Source: CALRGL01 sp964374035
Lineage (GTDB): Bacteria; Patescibacteriota; Patescibacteriia; UBA9934; GWF2-40-263
Direction: 5' to 3'
Assembly (NCBI GenBank): GCA_964374035.1
Contig: CAYJWY010000006.1
Span: forward strand, 1 to 38,155
Length of the DNA: 38,155 bases
Part shown: positions 8,313-15,627 of the stretch, one piece after another
How positions within the stretch are numbered: the stretch's first letter is position 1
How the letters are laid out: every line of letters begins with the position of its first letter
Position numbers and translations under genes: made by a program
The notes under the pieces: model-generated
What the model saw: the letters and a program-made list of their open reading frames with translations, nothing else
The model's database searches: none
What the model was told of the DNA's origin: nothing

Positions 8313-9545
8313 ATGTCTGAACGAACAAAAAAAATCATTGTCATCGGTCTGTTCCTGCTTTCCGTTGTGGGTATCGCTCTTGCTCTCTACTGGGCCTTTT
8401 TCCGTATTGAACCAAGTAGACAACCTCCAAGTGTGGAGCCCATCACGCCCACAGACCAAGGAACCCTACCGGGCGCGAGCGGACAACGAGAACCCACCAT
8501 CCTTGAGGGCGAAGGTGCCCTTGAAAGACTACAGGAAGCGGATGCCGTTGCCAGGGGCGGTGTCACAACAACCACAGCCCTTTCCTCCGGACCGGTTTTC
8601 AACCCGACCATTAGCAGTGATGGTGCGGCCGTCAACTATTACAGTAAAGCGGACGGTCGATTTTATCGGATTGACGAAAACGGTGACGTGAAATCCCTGT
8701 CAGATAAACAATTCCCGGATGTTGAAAACGTCGTATGGAATCGCAACAGTGAAAAAGCCGTTCTTGAATTTCCCGATGGTTCAAACGTTATTTATGACTT
8801 TGAAAACGAACAGCAGGTGAGTTTACCAAATCATTGGGAGGATTTTGATTTTTCTCCGGTTCGAGATGAGCTCATTGCAAAGAGCATTGGTCTGGATCCA
8901 AACAACCGTTGGCTGGTCACCGTCAACGCGGACGGATCGAATGCAAAAGCGTTTCAAGCCCTTGGCGACAATGAAAGCAAGGTTCAAGTGAACTGGTCAC
9001 CAAACGATCAAGTGGTCGCATTTGCAGACACCGCCACAGAAGCCTATAGCGGAAATCTCGATCGAAAAATTATTTTTCCCATTGGAAAAAATAAAGAAAA
9101 CTACAAAGGTCTGATCGTCGAAGGATTGGACTTTCAATCAAGCTGGTCACCTTCGGGGAAAAAAATTGTCTATTCCGTAGCCGGATCCTACAGCAATTAT
9201 CGTCCCCTTTTGTGGACGGCGGACGCAACGCCAACCACCATGGGCGAACAGCGCAAAAGCATTCCTCTGAACACATGGATCGAGAAATGCACGTGGTCCT
9301 CATCCGCGGAAATGATTTGTGCGGTTCCAAACAGTCTTCCGGCAAACGCGGGTCTGCAACCAAGCCTTTTTAGTTCAGAGCCGGACAATGTTTACAAAGT
9401 CAATATCGAAACCGGAGTCACCTCACGCATTGCAACCCCCGTTTCAAAAACAACCATGAGCAATCTCGTTGTTTCAAAAGACGGCTCAACGTTATTTTAT
9501 ACAAACACCTTGACGGGAGAGCTTGAAAAAATGAAACTGAAATAG
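8313..9545 (+). CDS. Membrane-anchored beta-propeller (TolB/WD40-like) protein
   Basis: Predicted extracytoplasmic protein held by one N-terminal helix (about 7-27) after a short basic start (MSERTKK). A low-complexity linker follows, then repeated beta-propeller-type strands such as FNPTISSDGAAVNYYSKADG, VVWNRNSEKAVLEF, VNWSPNDQVVAFAD and SSWSPSGKKIVYSV, the spacing and W-S-P-x-G pattern typical of PD40/TolB-like blades. The start at 8313 avoids overlapping the upstream gene, whose stop is at 8305, and places the anchor at the N-terminus; a longer frame upstream is rejected. A role as a periplasmic scaffold for the following DsbA-like and VirB2-like proteins is inferred from position only. 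Confidence 0.82.
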   Translation: MSERTKKIIVIGLFLLSVVGIALALYWAFFRIEPSRQPPSVEPITPTDQGTLPGASGQREPTILEGEGALERLQEADAVARGGVTTTTALSSGPVFNPTISSDGAAVNYYSKADGRFYRIDENGDVKSLSDKQFPDVENVVWNRNSEKAVLEFPDGSNVIYDFENEQQVSLPNHWEDFDFSPVRDELIAKSIGLDPNNRWLVTVNADGSNAKAFQALGDNESKVQVNWSPNDQVVAFADTATEAYSGNLDRKIIFPIGKNKENYKGLIVEGLDFQSSWSPSGKKIVYSVAGSYSNYRPLLWTADATPTTMGEQRKSIPLNTWIEKCTWSSSAEMICAVPNSLPANAGLQPSLFSSEPDNVYKVNIETGVTSRIATPVSKTTMSNLVVSKDGSTLFYTNTLTGELEKMKLK

Positions 9546-9547
9546 GT

Positions 9548-10189
9548 ATGAAAAACAGCTGGTTGATTTTTCTGAGTATCAGTTTCTTAACCATTGTCAC
9601 CTTTGTTTTCTTTTTTCTCAATACGCAACCCATTGAGCTTCCGAAAATCGATCCGGACAAACAAGAAACACTCACACAACCGGTCATCACGTTTGTCAAC
9701 CCATCCAAAGGCCCAACGTCCGCACCTGTCACGATTGTTCTGTTCGGCGACTTTCAATGCCAAGCATGCGCAGAAATGTCCGAAACGATTGAAACCATTC
9801 GACAAGCATATCCCGACAACATACGCGTTATTTGGAAAAATTTTCCAAACGAATCCCTTCACCCGGAAGCCACACCCTCAGCCATTGCCGCTCACTGCGC
9901 GGATCGACAAGGAAAATTTTGGCAGTACCATGACCAATTGTTCACACGTCAATCTGTTTTATCCAAAAATACCTATGACGAGATCGCAAAAGATCTCGCA
10001 TTGGATATCAATCGTTTTGAGAATTGTATCCAGTCTGAGGATACCCTCGCGATCGTGCAAAAAGATTTTGAGGAAGCCCGCGCACTCCAACTCTCAGCAA
10101 CACCGGCAACCTATGTGGGAACGCAACTCTTCGTAGGAGCGATCACCCTAAACGATCTCACAAACCTGGTGAAAACACAGCTTCCATAG
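9548..10189 (+). CDS. DsbA-like membrane-anchored thiol oxidoreductase
   Basis: Thioredoxin-fold protein expected to make or exchange disulfides outside the membrane. An N-terminal helix (about 5-24) anchors it; the fold begins near VTIVLFGDFQCQACAEM with the active-site CQAC (Cys71, Cys74). A helical insertion with EATPSAIAAHCADRQGKFWQYHDQLF is typical of DsbA/BdbD proteins, and the cis-Pro loop is SATPATYVG (Pro186). Extra cysteines are at 117 and 160. At 213 aa it is complete. It sits 2 bp after the propeller gene and 4 bp before the first Cys-rich VirB2-like fusion, a plausible substrate because that protein and its paralogue carry six conserved N-terminal cysteines. Confidence 0.92.
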   Translation: MKNSWLIFLSISFLTIVTFVFFFLNTQPIELPKIDPDKQETLTQPVITFVNPSKGPTSAPVTIVLFGDFQCQACAEMSETIETIRQAYPDNIRVIWKNFPNESLHPEATPSAIAAHCADRQGKFWQYHDQLFTRQSVLSKNTYDEIAKDLALDINRFENCIQSEDTLAIVQKDFEEARALQLSATPATYVGTQLFVGAITLNDLTNLVKTQLP

Positions 10190-10193
10190 GTGT

Positions 10194-11534
10194 ATGTCAT
10201 TTTCAAAAATCACCCAACCGATCCTCATCCTCGTCCTCATGGGTGGTTTTTTTTTATATTCGCACGGCGTGGACGCGGCAACGTGCGCATGCTACTTCTC
10301 GCCGGATAACAACTGTGCAGAGGTCTATGTCCCAGACCGAGCATCCCAAAGCGATTGCAAAGAAACATGCAAGAATGCCATTGGCAACAAGGTTCTTCAT
10401 GAAGAATTTTCGGAAACTACAGGAGATGAAAACATCTCATTTGCGTGCGAAATCGCCGCAAACAAGGCACAAACAAAGAAACTCAATGAAACAAACAACG
10501 CAAACACCGACGCACTCAAAAGCGCAACCGCTCTTGAAACGTATGCACCTGATGTTAACGTCGAAATTCCAGGACTCATCTTTTCACCGGTAAAATTGGT
10601 CAAAAATCTCGTAACGGTAGGGTTCATCGGAGACTACATTTCCGTTGTCTACAACGTGCTCATTCCCATCGCAACCATTATTGCCATCATCATGATCATG
10701 ATCGGCGGATTGCAGTGGGCTTTTGGCGCTGTTTCCAAAGAACAAATAGCCGCGGCAAAAAAACGCATGATGAACGCCATAGCGGGATTGGTCTTGTTAC
10801 TGTGCACCTTTCTCATCTTGAAGCAAGTAAATCCTCAACTGGTGAGCTCGAATCCCTTACAATTTGAAGTGGTTCAACCTGTCGATTCACTCATTATTGA
10901 AGACAAAGAACCCTACACAGGGAGCGCAAAACCTATTAACGATACAACCTATGACGACACATTTAAGGCGTTTGCCAATTGTATCAAAATCGATTATCGC
11001 ATTCTTAAGGTGATCGCCTATAAAGAATCTGGATTGAATCCAACCATCAAAAATAGCATTGGATTCACCGGACTTTTTCAAACAAAAGAACCAAATTGTA
11101 GAGATGCCCTGAAACGTTATCCGGCCTGGGCAGGCAAGTGTAATGATCTTACCAATGTCCAAGTGAATACAGCAGTTGGAACCATGCTTGCAAGAAGTAG
11201 TTTCCGAGTCATTGAAAATGCGTGCGGTGCAATGTTAAATGCACAAGACACCATGACCCTCATCTATCTGGGTCATAATAGTGGCCCAGGTTCTGTATCC
11301 TACATCTTGAACAACGGCGGATGCGCAGGAGGAGATGCGATAAGAAAAGGCATCATCAATTTCTGGAATCAACACAAAGGTGGAAAATTTAAAGGCAAAG
11401 AACTTGGAGAAAAGCGCTATCCATTTGCCAAGAGGGTTGGCGATCTTGTTCTCGCACAAGGGGTGTCAAACTTCGCAGATGTTCGACAAAATGGGCCGGC
11501 CACCTGCCCCTTGAACGGCGCACCCAATTTTTAA
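10194..11534 (+). CDS. VirB2-like pilin domain fused to lytic transglycosylase
   Basis: Three-part envelope protein. A signal peptide (about 1-28) is followed by a Cys-rich module (Cys31, 33, 41, 55, 59, 85). Residues ~125-220 resemble a VirB2/TrbC-type pilin: two hydrophobic helices (about 148-172, with IMIMIGGLQWAFG, and 194-212) around a short charged loop. The C-terminal ~200 residues look like a soluble lytic transglycosylase: YKESGLNP supplies the likely catalytic Glu278, followed by GFTGLFQ and the LGHNSGPG block corresponding to the usual AYNAGPG. This would cleave the glycan strands of peptidoglycan at the secretion channel. The next gene is a paralogue with the same first two parts and a different enzyme. 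The domain calls come from motifs; the fusion is in one uninterrupted frame. Confidence 0.85.
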   Translation: MSFSKITQPILILVLMGGFFLYSHGVDAATCACYFSPDNNCAEVYVPDRASQSDCKETCKNAIGNKVLHEEFSETTGDENISFACEIAANKAQTKKLNETNNANTDALKSATALETYAPDVNVEIPGLIFSPVKLVKNLVTVGFIGDYISVVYNVLIPIATIIAIIMIMIGGLQWAFGAVSKEQIAAAKKRMMNAIAGLVLLLCTFLILKQVNPQLVSSNPLQFEVVQPVDSLIIEDKEPYTGSAKPINDTTYDDTFKAFANCIKIDYRILKVIAYKESGLNPTIKNSIGFTGLFQTKEPNCRDALKRYPAWAGKCNDLTNVQVNTAVGTMLARSSFRVIENACGAMLNAQDTMTLIYLGHNSGPGSVSYILNNGGCAGGDAIRKGIINFWNQHKGGKFKGKELGEKRYPFAKRVGDLVLAQGVSNFADVRQNGPATCPLNGAPNF

Positions 11535-11555
11535 AAAAGGCCATACACGCACACC

Positions 11556-12908
11556 ATGAGGCGACTCACCTTCCATCTTTTGCTCACCTGCCTCGTCTTT
11601 TTTGGAGTGAGTTTTTTGACTTCTGCCGTCTACGCGGCAACGTGTGCTTGTTATTTCGGTGAGCAGAGCAGTTGCTCGGAAGTGTATGTTGCAGATCGAA
11701 GCACAGACGCGGATTGCAAAAAACAATGTGAAAAATCCTTTCCAAAGGCTCTTCGCTCCTACACCTTTGATAATGGCGAAGGCTATGTTGGAGGTGGACA
11801 AGTGGGATTTGACTGTGAAGCGGCGAGAAATGCCGCCCTTGCCGCACACGCACGTGCAAATCCTGCACCGGCTCCATCGCCAACTTCGACAGATCTCGTT
11901 TTTGCAAAACCCGTACTCAACATTGATATCCCAACCGTTTCTTTTTCTGCTCCGAAACAAGTCGGTGAATTTGTTGAGTCATCGATCATAGGTGAATACA
12001 TTGCCGGACTCTACAAATATCTCATCACCATCGCCGTTGTGATCTCGATGGTCATGATCATGATTGGCGGACTGCAATACGCGCTTGGAGGTATTAACCA
12101 GGAACAAAAGAGCAAAGGGAAAGATCGCATAAAAAATGGGGTGACCGGACTGATCCTTTTGCTTACAACCTATCTCATTCTCTTCACGATCAATCCACAA
12201 CTATTACGCAACACCGTGATTCAATTGCCCGATGTCGAGTCTGTCGATCTTCCAGCGGAGAATGATCCAGGAGATATCGACTTCGCAGGTGACGCGTTGT
12301 GTAAAACTCATAAAGAATGCGAAATCTGGTGCAGTGAAAATCCTGATCCAACGCTGTGGCCAACAAAAAACGATAAAACGATTGACCCAAGAGAGACGCA
12401 ACCCGTTGCGACCTCGCCCGGGATCATCGGAAACAGCCAGGTTAGGATTACAGCGGAGATGGCCACAGCTCTCAAACGAGCCGGTTCCATCGCGGTGAAC
12501 AAAAATGACGATCTCTCGATTTTTGTCTCGAGCGGATTTCGATCACTCAAGAGGCAAATTGAAAATGTCTGCCCACGCTACAAGGAAACTGATCCGGTCA
12601 AACGAGCGGAAAAAATTAAGGCCATTGGAAGTGACGTCGCGTTTCCTGGTGCCTCAAACCACGGTTCTGGAAATGCGATCGATGTTGTTCTCAGGGAAGA
12701 TGGAGAGGATATTACAACCTGTTGCAGTACAAAAACACAAAACAATACACAGTGGAAAGCTGGTGCACAGCTTCTGGCGGAGATTATGGCAGAGGCCGGA
12801 ATGGTTCGTTATAACAAAGAAATCTGGCACTTTGAGTTGGAGGGGAAAACCGGGGGCGGATGTCGATGCAAGGGATCGGCATGTCCATTTCCTGCCAATA
12901 CCTGTTAA
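11556..12908 (+). CDS. VirB2-like pilin domain fused to M15/VanY D,D-carboxypeptidase
   Basis: Paralogue of the preceding protein with a swapped enzyme. A signal peptide is followed by the same Cys-rich module (Cys30, 32, 40, 54, 58, 87; ATCACYF and EVYV-DR in both) and the same two-helix pilin-like region (about 148-172 with MIMIGGLQYALGG, and 194-212). The C-terminal half is an M15B peptidase: SSGFRSLKRQ, SNHGSGNAIDVV with zinc ligands His369 and Asp376, and IWHFELEG with His425. It should trim the terminal D-Ala of peptidoglycan stem peptides or cleave between D-amino acids. Further cysteines near 249-259, 389-390 and 436-450 suggest more disulfides. It follows its neighbour after 21 bp; radA starts 19 bp after its stop. 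Confidence 0.87.
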   Translation: MRRLTFHLLLTCLVFFGVSFLTSAVYAATCACYFGEQSSCSEVYVADRSTDADCKKQCEKSFPKALRSYTFDNGEGYVGGGQVGFDCEAARNAALAAHARANPAPAPSPTSTDLVFAKPVLNIDIPTVSFSAPKQVGEFVESSIIGEYIAGLYKYLITIAVVISMVMIMIGGLQYALGGINQEQKSKGKDRIKNGVTGLILLLTTYLILFTINPQLLRNTVIQLPDVESVDLPAENDPGDIDFAGDALCKTHKECEIWCSENPDPTLWPTKNDKTIDPRETQPVATSPGIIGNSQVRITAEMATALKRAGSIAVNKNDDLSIFVSSGFRSLKRQIENVCPRYKETDPVKRAEKIKAIGSDVAFPGASNHGSGNAIDVVLREDGEDITTCCSTKTQNNTQWKAGAQLLAEIMAEAGMVRYNKEIWHFELEGKTGGGCRCKGSACPFPANTC

Positions 12909-12927
12909 AAAATCTCTCAACATCTCT

Positions 12928-14217
12928 ATGTTCCTGTGTACACACTGCGATGCACAATCACTGAAGTGGTCCGGCCGCTGTCTCACCTGTGGCAAGTGGG
13001 GCACCCTGCAAGAAGATGAGACCGCTGTGAAGGGATCTTCTCTTGAGATTTCGGAGTCTACGGTTGCGGCGGCCAGCACACCACTGACATCAACGATGGC
13101 ACAGAATGAACTTGAACGTATCCAAACAGGCGATCCGGAAGTGGATCGTGTGCTTGGCAATGGCATTGTGAAGGGATCGGTCTTGCTCATTTCGGGAGAA
13201 CCCGGCATTGGCAAATCAACATTGATCGCGCAGATGACATCGAACATTGCTCCCCATTGCGCCCTGTATATTTCAGGTGAAGAATCATTGCCACAGTTGA
13301 AGGCACGCTTCGATCGACTCAAAGCAGGCATGGATCATGTGCGTTATCTCGAAATGAAACCCGTCGAGACGCTCGTTGCAACAATCGAAAAAGAGCATCC
13401 CGACCTCGTTGTGATCGATTCGATCCAAACCGTGAGCGCCTCATCGATCGACGGGGGACCCGGAACACCAACGACTGTTCGTTACGCAACGTCCCTCTTT
13501 ATGGATCTTGCAAAACGCACGGGGATCTCGATCGTGCTCATCGGACAAGTCACAAAAGACGGAAACGTTGCGGGACCGAAAACGCTTGAACATCTCGTCG
13601 ATGTTGTTTTGTCACTCGAGGGCGACAGTGCACACGCGTATCGCCTCTTGATTGGAAAAAAGAATCGCTTCGGATCGACAGACGAAATTGGCGTGTTCGA
13701 AATGACAGAACGCGGCATGGTCGCAGTTGAACATCCATCGGAAAAATTTCTCGAGGAACGCGCGAATGTTCCAGGCTCGGTCATTACCGCCACCGTCGAG
13801 GGCTCACGTGTGTTTCTAATCGAGGTACAAGCGCTTGTTGAGAAGTCTGTGTTTGGCATGCCAATTCGACGCGCATCCGGATTCGATCAAAATAGATTGC
13901 AAATGCTTGTTGCCATACTTTCAAAACGTGCCGGTCTCAACCTCGGCGAAAAAGATATTTATCTCAACGTCATCGGCGGAATGAAGCTGACCGAGCCCGC
14001 GAATGATCTTGCGGTGTGTGGAGCGATCGTGAGCGCAGACCTGAACAAATCCTGTGCTCAAGCAACCGTATTCTTTGGCGAAGTTGGGCTGGGTGGTGAA
14101 GTGAGGTCAGTGCCGCTTTCGGAAAAAAGAAATCAAGAAGCAAAGAGAATGGGGATGATGGCGATTGAAACGTGCAAGACCGTGAAACGTGTTGATGCCT
14201 TAAAAGCATTATTTTGA
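12928..14217 (+). CDS. radA: DNA repair/recombination ATPase RadA
   Basis: RadA (Sms) is a RecA-like hexameric helicase that promotes branch migration during recombination and, in naturally competent bacteria, integration of incoming DNA. The N-terminal zinc finger is CTHC-x8-GRCLTCGKWG; Walker A is GEPGIGKST; the diagnostic RadA motif KNRFGSTDEIG is present, and the C-terminus is the Lon-like domain (DIYLNVIGGMKLTEPANDLA). At 429 aa it is complete. The frame extends upstream inside the carboxypeptidase gene, but the ATG at 12928 directly before the zinc finger is clearly the start. It closes the run containing the VirB2-like fusions. Confidence 0.96.
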   Translation: MFLCTHCDAQSLKWSGRCLTCGKWGTLQEDETAVKGSSLEISESTVAAASTPLTSTMAQNELERIQTGDPEVDRVLGNGIVKGSVLLISGEPGIGKSTLIAQMTSNIAPHCALYISGEESLPQLKARFDRLKAGMDHVRYLEMKPVETLVATIEKEHPDLVVIDSIQTVSASSIDGGPGTPTTVRYATSLFMDLAKRTGISIVLIGQVTKDGNVAGPKTLEHLVDVVLSLEGDSAHAYRLLIGKKNRFGSTDEIGVFEMTERGMVAVEHPSEKFLEERANVPGSVITATVEGSRVFLIEVQALVEKSVFGMPIRRASGFDQNRLQMLVAILSKRAGLNLGEKDIYLNVIGGMKLTEPANDLAVCGAIVSADLNKSCAQATVFFGEVGLGGEVRSVPLSEKRNQEAKRMGMMAIETCKTVKRVDALKALF

Positions 14218-14268
14218 TCTTTTTCCACCGTGCTGTTAGCGTAGAGCTTCATTCTGCAATTTCATCCT

Positions 14269-14814
14269 ATGGCCTATTATTATTCTCCATTTAGAAAATC
14301 CTACAAAAAACAATCAAGCGATTGTCCATTTTGTCATGTGGCAACGATGAAAAAACAAGGAATTCGAAAGAAAAAAAATGTCTATGTTGAAAATGATTCC
14401 TATCGTTGGGTCGTCAACTGGTACCCAAAATTTGAAGGACATACGCTCATTGTACCAAAACGTCACATCACAACTTTCGGCGAAGAAACACCAAAAGAGC
14501 TATCGGATCGTGAAGAGCTTATCGCCTATGGTGCCAACATCTTAAAAAAAATGATTCCCACATGTGGTGTTGAACTTTTTTTGCAAACAGGTTTGGGCTC
14601 CGCATCAAGCATTGATCATTTCCATTGGCATCTCGTTCCAGCCATGCCGGACGATCCTCTAAGAAGTCTTGACAAAATGGGTCAGTTCTATACCGTAGAA
14701 CCTGGCAAGGAACGTTTACTGCTTTTTCCAATAAAAATAAGATGGTCGCCAAACCAACTTCTGAAAAAACTTTCAACATGCACGTCGATGCGCCGTTCAA
14801 AAAGGAGAGTCTGA
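14269..14814 (+). CDS. HIT-family nucleotide hydrolase/transferase
   Basis: Histidine-triad protein acting on nucleoside phosphates such as AppppA, AMP-X or ADP-sugars. The HIT motif is DHFHWHLVP (His117, 119, 121, the middle one being the usual nucleophile), preceded by GHTLIVPKRHI. An N-terminal CPFC (Cys19, Cys22) with His66 and His117 could form the zinc site seen in several HIT/GalT-type proteins. The 181-aa protein has a basic C-terminal extension (KLSTCTSMRRSKRRV) not typical of the family. Its TGA is immediately followed by the ATG of the nucleotidyltransferase, so the two are translationally coupled. The substrate is unknown. Confidence 0.87.
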   Translation: MAYYYSPFRKSYKKQSSDCPFCHVATMKKQGIRKKKNVYVENDSYRWVVNWYPKFEGHTLIVPKRHITTFGEETPKELSDREELIAYGANILKKMIPTCGVELFLQTGLGSASSIDHFHWHLVPAMPDDPLRSLDKMGQFYTVEPGKERLLLFPIKIRWSPNQLLKKLSTCTSMRRSKRRV

Positions 14815-15543
14815 ATGAAAGCCGTTGTGATGGCCGGAGGTCTTGGGACGCGTCTCTATCCGCTGACCACCTCGGTCAACAAACATCTGCTGGCAGTCTA
14901 CGACCGACCCATGATCCAACGAAACATTGAGCTGATCGTTGCCTCGGGTCTTCGAGAGATCCTCGTGCTCATGAACCATGCGTATGCACAACCGATCATG
15001 GAAATCCTTGAGCATGGTGAAAAATTTGGTGCAAACATTCTCTACGGCTATCAACGTGAAGTGACAAGCGTTGGCAAACATCTGGAAACCGCAAGATCAT
15101 TTGTTGACAACGCATCCTTCCTGCTGTTGCTGGGTGACAGTTTCTACACATCCCCGCTCAATCTCGCTGGCATTCACGCCCCACACATGTGGGTCATGCG
15201 ACTTGGCAAGGACGATGACATTCGCAAGTATGCGGAGGTGAAACTTTCCTCGGACGGTTCTCGCGTCGTAGACATGACACAAAAACCAACCGTGAAAAAA
15301 AGCGGTGTGATCCAAACGGGTGCGTGGATCTTTCCTCCGGACGTCTTTGACCTTGCAAATCGCTTGGTGTGCGCAACGCAGGAAGAAGTTCAGATAAGAA
15401 CGATCTGCGCAGAGTATATTCGAGAAGGTCGGATGACGGCAACCATGCTTCCTGCCAAATCCTTTCTAGACCTTGGAACGCCTGAAGCGTTGTTTCAAGG
15501 AAACCTACGAGCCCGCGCACAGAGCGTAAACAAAAAGAAATAG
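14815..15543 (+). CDS. Sugar-1-phosphate nucleotidyltransferase (RmlA-like)
   Basis: Cytoplasmic enzyme that joins a nucleoside triphosphate and a sugar 1-phosphate to make an NDP-sugar for glycans. The signature MAGGLGTRLYPLT is at the N-terminus, followed by NKHLLAVYDRPMI, LLLGDSFY (metal-binding Asp), an Asp-Lys-type tail block QTGAWIFPPDVF and FLDLGTPEALFQGN. At 242 aa it lacks the C-terminal extension of classical RmlA (about 290 aa), resembling short glucose-1-phosphate thymidylyl/uridylyltransferases. The start abuts the HIT stop. A hairpin with a T run follows the stop, marking the end of the run. The base and sugar specificity cannot be told from sequence. Confidence 0.88.
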   Translation: MKAVVMAGGLGTRLYPLTTSVNKHLLAVYDRPMIQRNIELIVASGLREILVLMNHAYAQPIMEILEHGEKFGANILYGYQREVTSVGKHLETARSFVDNASFLLLLGDSFYTSPLNLAGIHAPHMWVMRLGKDDDIRKYAEVKLSSDGSRVVDMTQKPTVKKSGVIQTGAWIFPPDVFDLANRLVCATQEEVQIRTICAEYIREGRMTATMLPAKSFLDLGTPEALFQGNLRARAQSVNKKK

Positions 15544-15558
15544 ACTCATGATACTCAC

Positions 15559-15590
15559 TGTGTCTCCGTACTCTCGGGACACATTTTTTT
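15559..15590 (+). terminator. Rho-independent terminator after the nucleotidyltransferase
   Basis: TGTGTCTCCG and CGGGACACA form a stem with a one-base bulge, followed by seven T residues (15584-15590). It lies 16 bp after the nucleotidyltransferase stop and between convergent genes. Confidence 0.65.
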
Positions 15591-15627
15591 ATCCGTTTAT
15601 GCGCAGACGAGAGCGTCGACACAAGAT

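Noticed and set aside
12505..12927. Long N-terminal extension of radA
   Set aside because: The extension overlaps the M15 peptidase gene in another frame, and the RadA zinc finger starts right at the ATG at 12928.
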